Positions 1-29,459 of a stretch of 64,000 bases of DNA are shown one piece after another (the first letter of the stretch is position 1; every line of letters begins with the position of its first letter). The translations under genes were made by a program, and so were the position numbers. The stretch comes from Antedon mediterranea (Eukaryota > Echinodermata > Crinoidea > Comatulida > Antedonidae), in NCBI RefSeq assembly GCF_964355755.1, contig NC_092678.1, forward strand, positions 20,742,922-20,806,921, in the 5' to 3' direction. A model generated the notes under the pieces. That model saw nothing but the letters and a program-made list of their open reading frames with translations, was not told the DNA's origin and ran no database searches.

Positions 1-1333
1 GTGTCGCATACAGTGAACGATTTTAATTCATAATCCCTCGGCTCTTTAAATAGAATGTATCATTGTATGTTATAAACATGGGATTATGTACTGTTTAAAA
101 CATATTGAAAAAACACCAGGAAGAACGTTAATAAATGAATGACTAAGATAACATTATATAAGGCTGCAAATTGTGCAAAAAAAATGTCAACGAAAGAGAC
201 AAAGCAAAAATTCAGTACTATGTTATAAAAATAAATGCATATGACAAATATTGAGGGCGTACTTCAAAGATATACCGTCATTCATTTGACCGGAGAACGT
301 AGGTCTACCGCTTCTCTTCGTCTAAGAAGCAAACTTGGGCCTACTATACAAATTCCAAAATGAAATTTGATAACAAAAAAGAATTTACTATTACTATCAA
401 TTAGTTAATTTGATGAGACACGTTGTTTATTATAGCTCAAATACTGGAAGAGGGTAATTGACCAATTAGCGCTCCTGGAATGTTATTGTTAGTTACATCA
501 GGGAAAAGCACTCTTCCCTGGAGTTGCAACTCCCTGGTAACATTACTATATTGAGCAAACATACCACAAAAAAAAAGATGCGCACATTGTAAAGCATATT
601 ATATATTTTATCTTAAATATCTGATATAATACTTAAAGCATACACAAATAATAAAAAAAGTACTTGAATTTAATTTTTTTACAAAGTATTTTACATGCAC
701 ACCAATAGTTAAAAGAACCGATTTAATCCTTACTAGCCCACTTTTTTGGGTGTATATACACCAACTCTGGTTTTCTCCTTGAAATGCAAGCGACTGATGA
801 CCAATCGTGGTAGTCTTTTGAAATCATATTTTAACCTCAATTTGACATGACTGAACAACAACTAGTTGAAATCATCTTAAAACGAACCCCATTGTGTATG
901 TCTTTTTAAAACAACTGTTCCTTAAATTAGCTACAGTAAATCAATTTTTAATTTTAATCCTTTTTTATTGATTTCTTATGGAAACTACAATTAACTTGTA
1001 TACTGTATTTTAAATTTTAAAATAATGGCAATTTGATTGTTTCAGACTGTAAACAGTAACATACCATTTGTCCGACTCGAAATCTCGTTTGGTCGAACTG
1101 AGAGATTTAGACAGTCTCTTTCTTAGTCCGACTCATTAATGGTGATGTTTCAACGAATATTGAATAGGCTAGGTGGAAAAATGTTAATGTGTTTTTTTTT
1201 TTAACTAGTTTTACCTTTTATACATATTTATATATTTGTATCAAATTTGTAAAATACTACTTTTCAGCCTTCTGGCTGCCGTTGTATTTTTGATGTCGTT
1301 TTATGAATAAATATACCTGAAATATATTTGTTG
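1..1333. other. AT-rich intergenic sequence, no gene seen
   Basis: No convincing coding exon on either strand. A small hairpin pair sits at 499-533: CAGGGAA pairs with TTCCCTG around a short loop, followed directly by the 14-base palindrome GGAGTTGCAACTCC. An AATAAA on the plus strand near 1302 could end a transcript entering from the left, but no coding sequence supports that. Confidence 0.5.
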
Positions 1334-1339
1334 TTTATT
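1334..1339 (-). promoter_or_regulatory. Polyadenylation signal of the Myb/SANT gene
   Basis: The plus strand reads TTTATT, so the minus strand carries AATAAA about 65 bases beyond the stop codon at 1405. A (TA)n run at about 1380-1397 lies between the stop codon and the signal. Position and orientation fit the 3' end of the minus-strand gene; the cleavage site itself is not visible. Confidence 0.5.
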
Positions 1340-1404
1340 GGCTCTTTGTTTTTAACTTCAAACTTAAGTTTATGTTTCTAATATATATATATATATTTAA
1401 TATG

Positions 1405-3924
1405 CTAGCTCTTGGATGACGATGATGAACTTTGACCTAAAACCTCCATCAATGCTTCAAAATCTTTTCGTCTCCTCTCGTCAGCTTGTTTCCTTTCTTC
1501 CATTGAATCTTTGATTAATTCCATCATTTTCATCATACACTTTCTATCCTCTCTTCGTTGCTCCAAATCCTCTCTTCTTCGCTTCTCTTCAATCATTAAG
1601 AATTTCTTATCAGATTCGGCCGTTATATCTTTCATTTTCTTTGCAAGTGCTTCTACTGTTCTGTCTTTAAGGCTCACACGCTGTCGCTTTTTACCTGCAA
1701 ATTAAGAATGAAATAATAATTTGTCGAGTCAGAAGAGCAATACCATAGATACTAGATAATTATTTTACCACATCCAATGAACACAACATTGATACAAGTT
1801 AGAGAGTGGCCTAGAAATAATTATACCTGATCTAGACTGTTGACTAGATTCAGAACCTTTTGCTTGATGTGGTTCTCCATCTTTCCCTTGGTTTGTCAGA
1901 TCTACAAGCAAATAAACATTTGTTTTTACCACAGCTAAATTTTCAAAAATAATTACTAAATATTAAATCATAATTTGTAACAATTTATACAAAAATCTAA
2001 CAAGATGCCTCCAAAGGAAAAACAAATTGTGACTGACGGGAAATTGTGAAGTGAGCCCTCTATTAATAAATTGGTTGGAATACACTGTATGTAAAACTAA
2101 TAATTGGGTAATCACAAGTAATCATTTTCAAGGTTGTTCTTCTTATGAATATTAATGTAGTAACACTGTTACTACATTAATATTCATGAGGGGAAAAAGA
2201 CAGAAATAAGGATTTGTGGAACTGACATTATTTTATTTAAAATACATAAAATCTTTTCAAATCGGACCAGTTAATTACATTCTCAATTTAAAACAATTCA
2301 AAAGGTAAATATAAAAATACCTTCATAAGTGTTTTCTTGAAACTGTTTACTTTCTGTATTTCCTACACCACTTGTTTCTCCATCTTTATTTGGAGTATAG
2401 TCATCATCGCTAAGTGCAAAGTCTAACAGAGAAAGGAAGAGGTGACAAAATTCAACATTGGTAATAGCATAAATCATTATATGACAAGTGTCATATGCAC
2501 ATTACATAACCACCTTATTTTGTCACCAACATAATCACCACAACCATTTATTGATGTCACATCATCGAAAAATAGTCACATCATTGAAAAGTTGTCACAT
2601 CATCATCAACAATTTCTCACATTAGCATCAATATCCATCATTCAATCCTCCAGTTATTGGAAACGCAAAGTTGTCGAGGCCTGTTTAAGATACAGGGAAT
2701 TTTTTTTTGACAGGAAATTTGGTAAACTTTCATCTCTCTTCACCAGATTATAATCGCATGCAAATACACACACACCGGCTAGGTCATGTCATGTCGTGTA
2801 CTACTGTATGTCTCGACCCAGTTAAATCACACTTTAAAAATAGCAAATGATCACCAACAATCAGTACTATTTAAGTAAACACAAATCAATATAACTGTAT
2901 GTCCTTACTTATTGAATTGGAACTGTTTGTATCATCCAGCAGAGTTTCGTCAATGCTTGAATCTGAAATACAAACAAATAAACAACAATTTATATTATAA
3001 CAGGGGTTCGAGGCTCACTCACTCCATGGTTCTGGTGGTAGAACGAGTCTTCTCGGATAAGGACTATAAACCGTAAGTCCAGTGTACACATCTAGTTCGT
3101 GTGCACTTTAAAGAACCTAGTACATGTTTCGAGACGAGTAGGGGGTTACCCGGGTGTATTAGTACATCACAGCCACTGATCACCAACCTGGGCCCTCTGG
3201 GAGACCAGTCTTTGACTGAAGAGGTTACCCAGTATAAATATAAATTTCAATCAATCAAACTACAGCTAAAGCTCGGGCCCTAGCCTATATGAAAAAAAAT
3301 ATATGGTACTTTCCAACATAAATCATACACTTTCCAGTGCAAACTACCTGTCATTTAGGTTGTGAATTTGTTATTTATTTACACTGGGTAAGGGTAACCT
3401 ATATAGGCCTATTGAAAAACTACATATTTTTTGGGACTTAACAAAAACTAGCCTAGGCCCCAGGAGGCCTAAATCATTACTTATTAATTAGGGACTAGGC
3501 TTAGTTTAAGATAGGTTCTTCTCACAAGCTTACCATCATCTTGACCGTCGCATTCAATTCCACTCATGAAACTGTTCTCTCCTCCTTCTGATTGAGCTTG
3601 TTTCTTGTCAACAATCACCTTCTTTAGCATCTCATAAAAAGGATATTGTCTCATTACTACTATACGATCTGAGCCATCATTTAATTCAACTTTAGCTCTT
3701 TGATACGATCTTCTGAGATCATTGATTTTATTGTGGATTTGTGGTCCACTTCGTGTTGGGTATCCCAAGTTGGCAAGCCGTGTTGCCAATTCATACCAAG
3801 TGTCCAATTTACATCGCTTTTTATTTGAATCTATTTCCTTTCTCAGATCTGGATCTTTCCATAGTTCTATCAATTCTTTTACTTCTCTGTCAGTCCAGTT
3901 GTTTCCTCGTATAGCTTTCAACAT
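1405..3924 (-). CDS. Myb/SANT-like DNA-binding protein with C-terminal coiled coil (5 exons, 303 aa)
   Basis: Exons in transcript order: 3924-3534, 2962-2909, 2422-2321, 1901-1827, 1694-1405. All introns are GT-AG and all are phase 1, and the joined frame is open for 303 residues. Exon 1 (residues 1-130) holds a Myb/SANT or trihelix-like domain: it opens NNWTDREVKELIELW, has a second tryptophan in a DTWYELATRL helix, a third basic helix (KINDLRRSYQRAK) and a closing YPFYEML segment. The middle exons encode a Ser/Asp/Gln-rich linker with little structure. The last exon (residues 208-303) starts with the basic patch KKRQR, a possible nuclear localisation signal, continues as a long Glu/Arg/Lys coiled coil and ends in a run of serines. 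Proteins of this build include host transcription factors and domesticated Harbinger-type transposon partners; which one this is cannot be told here. No transposase or terminal repeats flank it. A SINE lies in intron 1. Confidence 0.85.
2145..2187. repeat. 43-bp perfect palindrome
   Basis: Two 21-base arms (2145-2165 and 2167-2187) are exact reverse complements around a single C at 2166. It lies in intron 3 of the Myb/SANT gene. It could fold into a hairpin in RNA or a cruciform in DNA; no function is shown. Confidence 0.9.
3003..3262 (+). mobile_element. SINE family A, copy 1
   Basis: The left side holds GGTTCGAGGCTC, a match to the tRNA B box of Pol III promoters. It is followed by a body shared with copies at 22484-22818 and 50511-50699 (common blocks: CTTCTCGG, AAGGACTATAAACCGTA, ACTTTAAAGAACC, GAGTAGGGG, GGGAGACCAGT). 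It lies in intron 1 of the Myb/SANT gene. The tail is AT-rich (ATAAATATAAAT). The 5' tRNA half is missing, so it is truncated. Confidence 0.75.
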
Positions 3925-4329
3925 TATTTAGTTTGATGTTTTTTTAAACAGAACTACTATTCGTTAGGCCTAATACCTAGGCCTAGCTAGGCATATGGGT
4001 TGGGTTCCACCGCAGAAAAATGACATCTGTCGCCGACGACAAGGATGGTGCTGCTCGTCTCGCGTTGCATGCGCGGCGTTTGGTAAAAAACAATTATGTC
4101 TCAATTATCGACAGGCGGCGCTATATAGAAAAAAGTACACCATGGCGCGCCGAGAGTGCCTTCAATATTTACTGGCAACTATGGAACACATAGAGTGCAT
4201 TTCGTACAGATACAAATTAAGATACAGATCTTTTATTGTTATAAAAACCAAAATAGTACAGTATGAAATTTGTCTTCTTGTTGCGAAAAATAATACAACA
4301 CATGCTAAATAACAACATTATCTACAGTG

Positions 4330-4645
4330 AAAATACAATTATCTTATCTAAGTTTATTTTTATTAAAAACACTGACTGCTGAAGGTACAAAGGAATTCCT
4401 AAATCGAGTTGTTTTAATACGCATCATTCTTAATCTACTATAAACTCTCCATGTAAGGGATGCGTATCATCAGCGATAATGGATTTAACTTTCTTATTTA
4501 TAAGACCATTGCACATGTTTTCTAATGGGTCTAAGTTTACGTTTATGATTTTGCTAGCTGTCTTCACTATCCTATTCAGTCTATTGTAATCGGCTTTGTT
4601 AATACAGTTACTCCAAAAACAATGCAGCAAAAACAGAGTACACAT
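4330..4645 (-). pseudogene. 3' remnant of a non-LTR retrotransposon reverse transcriptase
   Basis: On the minus strand the translated segment has the C-terminal layout of CR1/Jockey-like reverse transcriptases: an NRLNRIVKTASKII block, then DDTHPLHGEF, then after a frame shift MRIKTTRFRNSFVPSAVSVF. Comparable tails of intact elements read ...HPLH..F..., then a basic segment, then RxSFxPxAVxxxN. The reading frame is broken near 4435 and nothing of the catalytic domain is present, so this is a decayed 5'-truncated insertion. It is a different lineage from the LINE at 26640-29450, whose tail does not look like this. Confidence 0.7.
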
Positions 4646-4860
4646 TGTATTACTTATTCATAAACAGTTTCATCAAAACATTAAATACTTTGAACTTAAT
4701 CATTCGTGTAAAACATCTAGCATATAATCAATAAAAATAATTATATAACTGTCAAATAATGGGAGATGAGGTTGCGAAAATGGTGATTGGTGGAAAATAA
4801 CTACTACGCATATTTAGAATCACTTATTTATTCTCCAGGCCGATTTGATGGCATAAAGAA

Positions 4861-5078
4861 AAACAAGGCCAACAGCCATAAGTCGCGTGCTAAAACGCAC
4901 AGTGATACCGGACCGACAGACAAGACCGACAGACCGACATAGAGTCGCGTCCACACGACTAAAAAGTTACACGTACCGCTTCCAATGTTTTAGTCTCTCT
5001 ACCGCTCACTATGTCGGTCGGTTGGTCGGTAAACACTAAGTTGAGCACGCGACTGCAGCCATGTATATGGGCTTGTTT
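4861..5078. mobile_element. Palindromic MITE with long inverted arms
   Basis: The arm at 4861-4944 is an imperfect reverse complement of the arm at 5005-5078. Both contain GTCGCGTGCT / AGCACGCGAC, a CCGACATAG / CTATGTCGG block and an AAACAAG / CTTGTTT outer end, around a loop of about 60 bases. Single arms recur at 16073-16152 and 32828-32905. It encodes nothing, as expected for a foldback-type MITE. Superfamily unknown. Confidence 0.7.
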
Positions 5079-6222
5079 AAATATTAACTTCTTTTTCTCC
5101 TATTTTCAAATGGCGGTACTCAGTAAAAAAAAATTAAAAGAATTATTAAATTTTCCATCGGAAATGCACGATTACGGTCATCAAGACATGCCCCCTAATA
5201 GTATATCTAAAATTATTTTGTGAATGCTCCCCTTGTGGTCTGATTTCTAATCTTTATAGCACCCTCTCTTGTTGTTTGGTTGTAATGCTTTCATAAATTC
5301 TCCCGATATTTTTTCACTTATCCAAGTTCCAAAAACAAAGCAAACAATTGTAAAAATGACAAAATGTTGTTGTCTATTTTGCCTGTAGCAATTCAATAGT
5401 GTCATGAAGTGGACGAATAAATATTGAAACATAATTTTTTTAAATATATTTTGTTTAGATGGATGTCTGTTCTTCTACTTATTAAGCCATAATAACAAAC
5501 AAAAATTTAAAATTCGATAACAATGCAACATGCTAATTAACATACTTATTAATTACTGATTGTATAGTGTTCAATATTTACACTTTAGCAACTTAATAAT
5601 ATTTGTACTTGGATACAAAGTCAATATTTTAGAAATAATGACTGTATTATAATGTATACTGTATTTTAAAATCAAGTAGAAAATAAAAATGTTTGCACAA
5701 TATTATATTATTGTTCCTTCTTAATAATATTCTCAATTAATATTGTTATATAAAAAAAATCAATATTTAACAACAAAATTAATTTACCCTTTCAGAAAAT
5801 GGAAGATTCCGAACAATAGACCCACAGGTAGGCAATACTAATTATGTAAGTTTAACATCTTATTGAAAAATAACAAGAGAATTTTGATCGACCATTCATT
5901 GTTTACGTCAAACATCTATATATTGGTTATTCTATGGCTATGAATACTTCATTCTTTACGAAAAATCAATTACACCAATAGCATACAAGTTTTATCAATA
6001 TTAGTTGTCATGCAGAAGCATATTAACTGTGTTAGTCTTTATGAATTTAAAAAAAATTAATTTATTACAATCAATACCAATTATTGATATATTTATAAAG
6101 TCTTGCAACAGATGTCGACTTTCTCATGACTTCACTTTTGAAGATGCATTGTTCAGTTGTAACAGAAGACAGTTAATATCTTCGAACTTTACATACATTT
6201 GAAAACGCTTAGCAAGAAGAAA
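5079..6222. other. Intergenic sequence upstream of the secreted repeat-protein gene
   Basis: Very AT-rich, with only short chance open frames. It must contain the promoter and 5' UTR of the gene starting at 6223, but I see no clear core element to mark. Confidence 0.4.
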
Positions 6223-25213
<18,991 letters not shown>

Positions 25214-25406
25214 CATCACAAGGAGTTTCACCTATTAATATCCTATTTTATAAAAAAAAAATAGGTATACAAATGATTCCATTAATCATTGTACATGTTT
25301 GAGCCCTCAAAGATTTCTATAAATTATAGAACGCATCAAATTTACGGTCACAAATGTTAAGACCATTTTAATTAACATATTAGTTCAAAATTCAATTATA
25401 TTTTTC

Positions 25407-25412
25407 AATAAA
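25407..25412 (+). promoter_or_regulatory. Polyadenylation signal of the secreted repeat-protein gene
   Basis: AATAAA about 195 bases after the stop codon at 25211-25213, in a plausible 3' UTR. Confidence 0.5.
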
Positions 25413-25419
25413 AATTCTC

Positions 25420-26640
25420 TACAATTACTCACTGCTTTGATTGACTTGCATAACCTCCCCGTACAACTGGTATCAATTTCGTCTTCTTTGATGAGAAATT
25501 AGCTGATTAAAAAGATAAAATTTAACAATGATTTGATATACAGTATATAATTAATAAACGAATAGACGTGTAACAATTCATTTGGAAGAAAACAGCAACA
25601 AATTCAAATAATTGAATGGTAGATCAAAAACAGCGGCCAACCAAACAAGTAATATTTATTAATTTAATATACAGTATAAATAAAGTTTTTTTAACTTACC
25701 TTCATGAGTTACTAAAATATATGTATAATATAAATTGACCTGTAAATAAACAAAAAAGTTTATTCTTATTTTTGTGTAGAAAATGTAAAAATTATGCTTC
25801 AATGAAATCAAGTGATGTTTAATTTTGATAACTAATTGTCTCAAGTACTGTAGACTTAGACGGTTTTGCATTATAGTAAATATATGCCTAATATACTATG
25901 GTTAGGAAATCTGTTAATTTCATGTGCTTATTAATATTTTCGAGTACATGGCAAATTTGTTTTTAAGATACATCCTAAAAAAATAAATACAGTAATTCAA
26001 ATCTCCTAGACCTAGTCATTTTGTTTTATTTGAAAATTGGTATTTACAGATATGCTTATGCATTTAAAGTAAATTAAAACTTTAAATCTGTTTTTTTTTT
26101 ATGGAGGCTTGGGCAATGTTTATGAGAACAATATGCCTACAAAATACATCTACATTTATATAAATTATGAACTAGATCGATAAGCTAACATTCAAAATAT
26201 ATGCCAAATCCTAACCACACAATTTGACGCTCCCATGTAGCAGCTCTGCTATAGTTGTGGTAGGTCACATGACTTAGCATTGCATACCTAGTGGGAGCCT
26301 AACAAAAATCTAGTTCATCATGGACGAATTTAGCTAATTCATTCATTGGTTCAATTAATTGATTAATTGTGGAATGTAAATGTACAAACGAAAGTCAAAT
26401 TAAACTGACAGAATTAATAATGGTTTGTTTTCTTTTTTGTGTGTGTAGCAAAACAAGCGACTAGCTAACTTAATTTTAGAAAATAAGTTTCTCTATAAAA
26501 CTAAAGCAATATCAGAACAGAACTATACGTACCGTTATTAATATTAGATATCTATCTTAACGTTTTCAACTCTTGCCGATAGATGATGCAGGGAATAATG
26601 ACAAGTTGATAACATTGCTTTGACAGAGATTCTACCAAAG
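25420..26640. other. AT-rich intergenic sequence
   Basis: No coding exon recognised; only short chance open frames and A/T runs. Confidence 0.5.
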
Positions 26641-29450
26641 AAGTACTTTTTTTAATTGTCTATAGAAGAGTCCCTGGTTTTCAGATGTTTTTGCCAAATG
26701 AAAAGCTTTCATCTGGTAGAGGAGTTGTTATTTATGTTCGAAATGGGATGTCTGCCACTCCTGTTTTGTTTAAAGATATTTTGTTTGAGGAATCCATGTT
26801 TGTTGAGATTAGAGTCAAAGATCGCACCTTTTTAATTGGATGTGTGTATAGAAGTGACGCCGGATCTAGTGTCAATAATTCTGCTTGTGTTCTCTGTTTA
26901 GAAAAGTGGCATCCTTTTCTTGTTCTGATTTTATTATAGTTGGAGATTTCAATTATAGGAGTATTAATTGCGAGCTAGGATATGTGACTGGTGAAGATGG
27001 TAAAAATAGTCATAATTTTTTCGACACCATTAATGACTTATTTTAGCACAGCATGTACGAGACCCAACCCGTTACAGAATAGGAGAACAGGCCAATGTTC
27101 TGGACCTGGTACTTACATCTAATGAGGATTCTATTAGTGAGGTCCTTCAAGCTCCACCATTAGGTAAGAGTGATCATATGGTACTTCGATTTAAAATTCC
27201 AGTTAATATAATCAAAGATGAGGTGGTAGAGGTCAGAAATTATTTCCATGCTGATTATGATAAGTTTCGTGGTTTTCTTGATGGTGTCGATTGGGACACT
27301 GAGTTATTGGATAAGGACGGGTTACACTCGCACAGTTCTTTTGATGAGATCTTATCTAGAGGTATGGAACAGTTTGTTCCAAAGTGTAAGAAACACTTGT
27401 CTGGAAATTTTAAGAGACCTTTGTGGTTTACTAAGGAGGTTGATAAGTCTATTAAACAGAAGAATAAATGCTGGAAACAGTATATCAAAGCAAAACGTAA
27501 AGGGCATGACTGTGCTAGTGTCAAATGGAACACATTTATTAGAGTAAGGAATGATACTGTCAATTTGATTAAGAGTTCTAAAAGCATCTTCGAAAATAAG
27601 ATTGCAAATGAGGTTAAAGTCAATGAAAAGTCTTTTGGCGCTATGTAAATTCTCAGTTAAACACCAGATCTGGTATTCCTACTCTTAGAAATGTTGAAGG
27701 TAAACTTGTTGTAGATGACCAAGATAAAGCCGAGTCTTTTAATTCTTTTTTTAGCAGTGTCTTTTGTAAGGAGAACTTATCGAATGTTCCGAATCTTGAT
27801 AAAAAGATTGAGGCTTCTTTGTCAGATATTGAGTTTAATGTAGAAGATATTCATAAGCTGTTGTCTAACTTAGTTATAGATAAGTCAGCTGGCCCTGATG
27901 GCTTTCACCCACGGGTTTTGATTGAATTAAAGGATCAAATTGCTTACCCTATCAGTCTAATATTCACTAGATTATTCAATGATCAGAAGGTCCCTCTATC
28001 GTGGAAGGAGGCAATTGTAATACCTATATTTAAAAAGGCAAAAAGGAGGACCCGGCTAACTACAGACCGGTTAGTTTAACGTCGGTCATAGGGAAAATGA
28101 TGGAAAGGATTATTAGAGATAAACTCGTAATGACGTATCTTGAGAGTACGGTAATGGTCTTTTGTGCAATGAGCAATTTGGATTCAGACAAGGTAGATCA
28201 TGTGCATTACAACTACTTGATGTCCTGGAGAGTTGGACTACTAACCTGGATAACCATGATAGCTTTGATTGTGTCTATTTAGACTATAAAAAGGCCTTTG
28301 ATAGTGTGCCACACCAAAGGCTTCTAGTAAAATTGAAAGGTTTTGGTATTACGGGAAATCTACTAGGTGGGTTCTCTAATTATTTGTCAAATAAAACACA
28401 ACGAGTTAGTGTCAATGGTCAATTATCATCACAGGCTCCAGTATTAAGTGGAATTCCACAGGGTAGCGTTGTGGGCCCAATCTTATTTTCAATCTTCATT
28501 AACGATTTACCTGATGTTGTCGAATCTAGTATACGTTTATTTGCAGACGACACCAAGTTGTATAGAGTGGTCAATAACATTGATGATGCGGATTTATTTC
28601 AGAGAGACATTGACAGTGCTTCCCATTGGTCTAATGTTTGGCAATTGCCATTTAATGACACTAAGTGTAAGGTATTTCATTATGGTCGTGATAATCCCAA
28701 TTTCTTGTATTCAATGGCTGGTAATTTACTACATGAGGTAAAGCAGGAGAAAGATCTAGGTGTTACCTTTGATCCTAGTTTAATCTTTAATTTGCATGTA
28801 GGGGATATTTGTAAAAGAGCTAATAAGAAACTAGAAATGATTTATAGATCTTTTAAATTCTTGAATAAAGATGGATTTTTGAAGCTGTATAAGTCTATTG
28901 TCAGGCCAACGCTTGAATATTGTAACACTGTTTATAATCCTATTAGAAAACGAGATCAGGATGAAATAGAGAAGGTCCAGCAAAGAGCAACAAGATTGAT
29001 TCCTAGGTACCGTAATATTCCTTATGAACAACGTTTGAGAATTCTTGGTCTTCCTACCATGAGATATCGAAGGCAGAGAGCGGATATCATCCAAGTTTTT
29101 AGGATTGTTAAAGGTTTCGATTCGTATTTCGATCAACACATTTTTTGAATTTGATCTAGAATCTCGGACCCGTGGACACCCATAAACTCAAGTTTAAAAG
29201 CTCTCGTCTTAATATTAGGAGGGACACGTTCTCCAGGAGAGTTATTCTCTTATGGAATGCTCTGCCTGCGGATGTAGTTTCATGCGCTACGGTGAACTTG
29301 TTCAAAGCAAAACTTAACGTCGCATGGTCTAACCACCCGCTGAAGTTTTCACCCTATATAGAATATGATTTTATTGCTAAGAGGGGCTTTTAAGCACTGA
29401 GTGCTTCGCCTCGATCCCGTAGACGAAAGTGTACGGGAAACAAGTAAGTA
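26640..29450 (+). mobile_element. Decayed CR1/Jockey-type non-LTR retrotransposon (LINE), 5'-truncated
   Basis: In order: apurinic-type endonuclease pieces (GRGVVIYVRNG near 26715, GDFN near 26943 in another frame, SDHM at 27169-27180); a linker (to 27645); reverse transcriptase fingers (NLVIDKSAGPDGFHPRVL near 27868, NYRPVSLTSVIGKMMERII near 28057 in a shifted frame); then the palm in a long open frame. A final C-terminal segment (29172-29393) is again in a different frame and ends near a GTAAGTAAG tail at 29443. The frame is broken at least four times, so the element is dead. The missing 5' end and short repeat tail are usual for CR1-like elements. Intergenic. Confidence 0.9.
28162..29148 (+). 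pseudogene. LINE reverse transcriptase palm/thumb segment
   Basis: The longest intact stretch of the LINE (328 codons). Visible motifs: EQFGFRQGRSC, YLDYKKAFDSVPH, SGIPQGSVVGPILFSIFINDLP and the catalytic FADDTKLY. In this family the two aspartates of FADD bind the catalytic metal. The domain is separated by frame shifts from its upstream fingers and its downstream tail, so it cannot yield an active protein. Confidence 0.92.
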
Positions 29451-29459
29451 AGACAAATT

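Noticed and set aside
27255-27623. Minus-strand 122-codon open frame
   Set aside because: It is antisense to the LINE coding sequence and has no domain.
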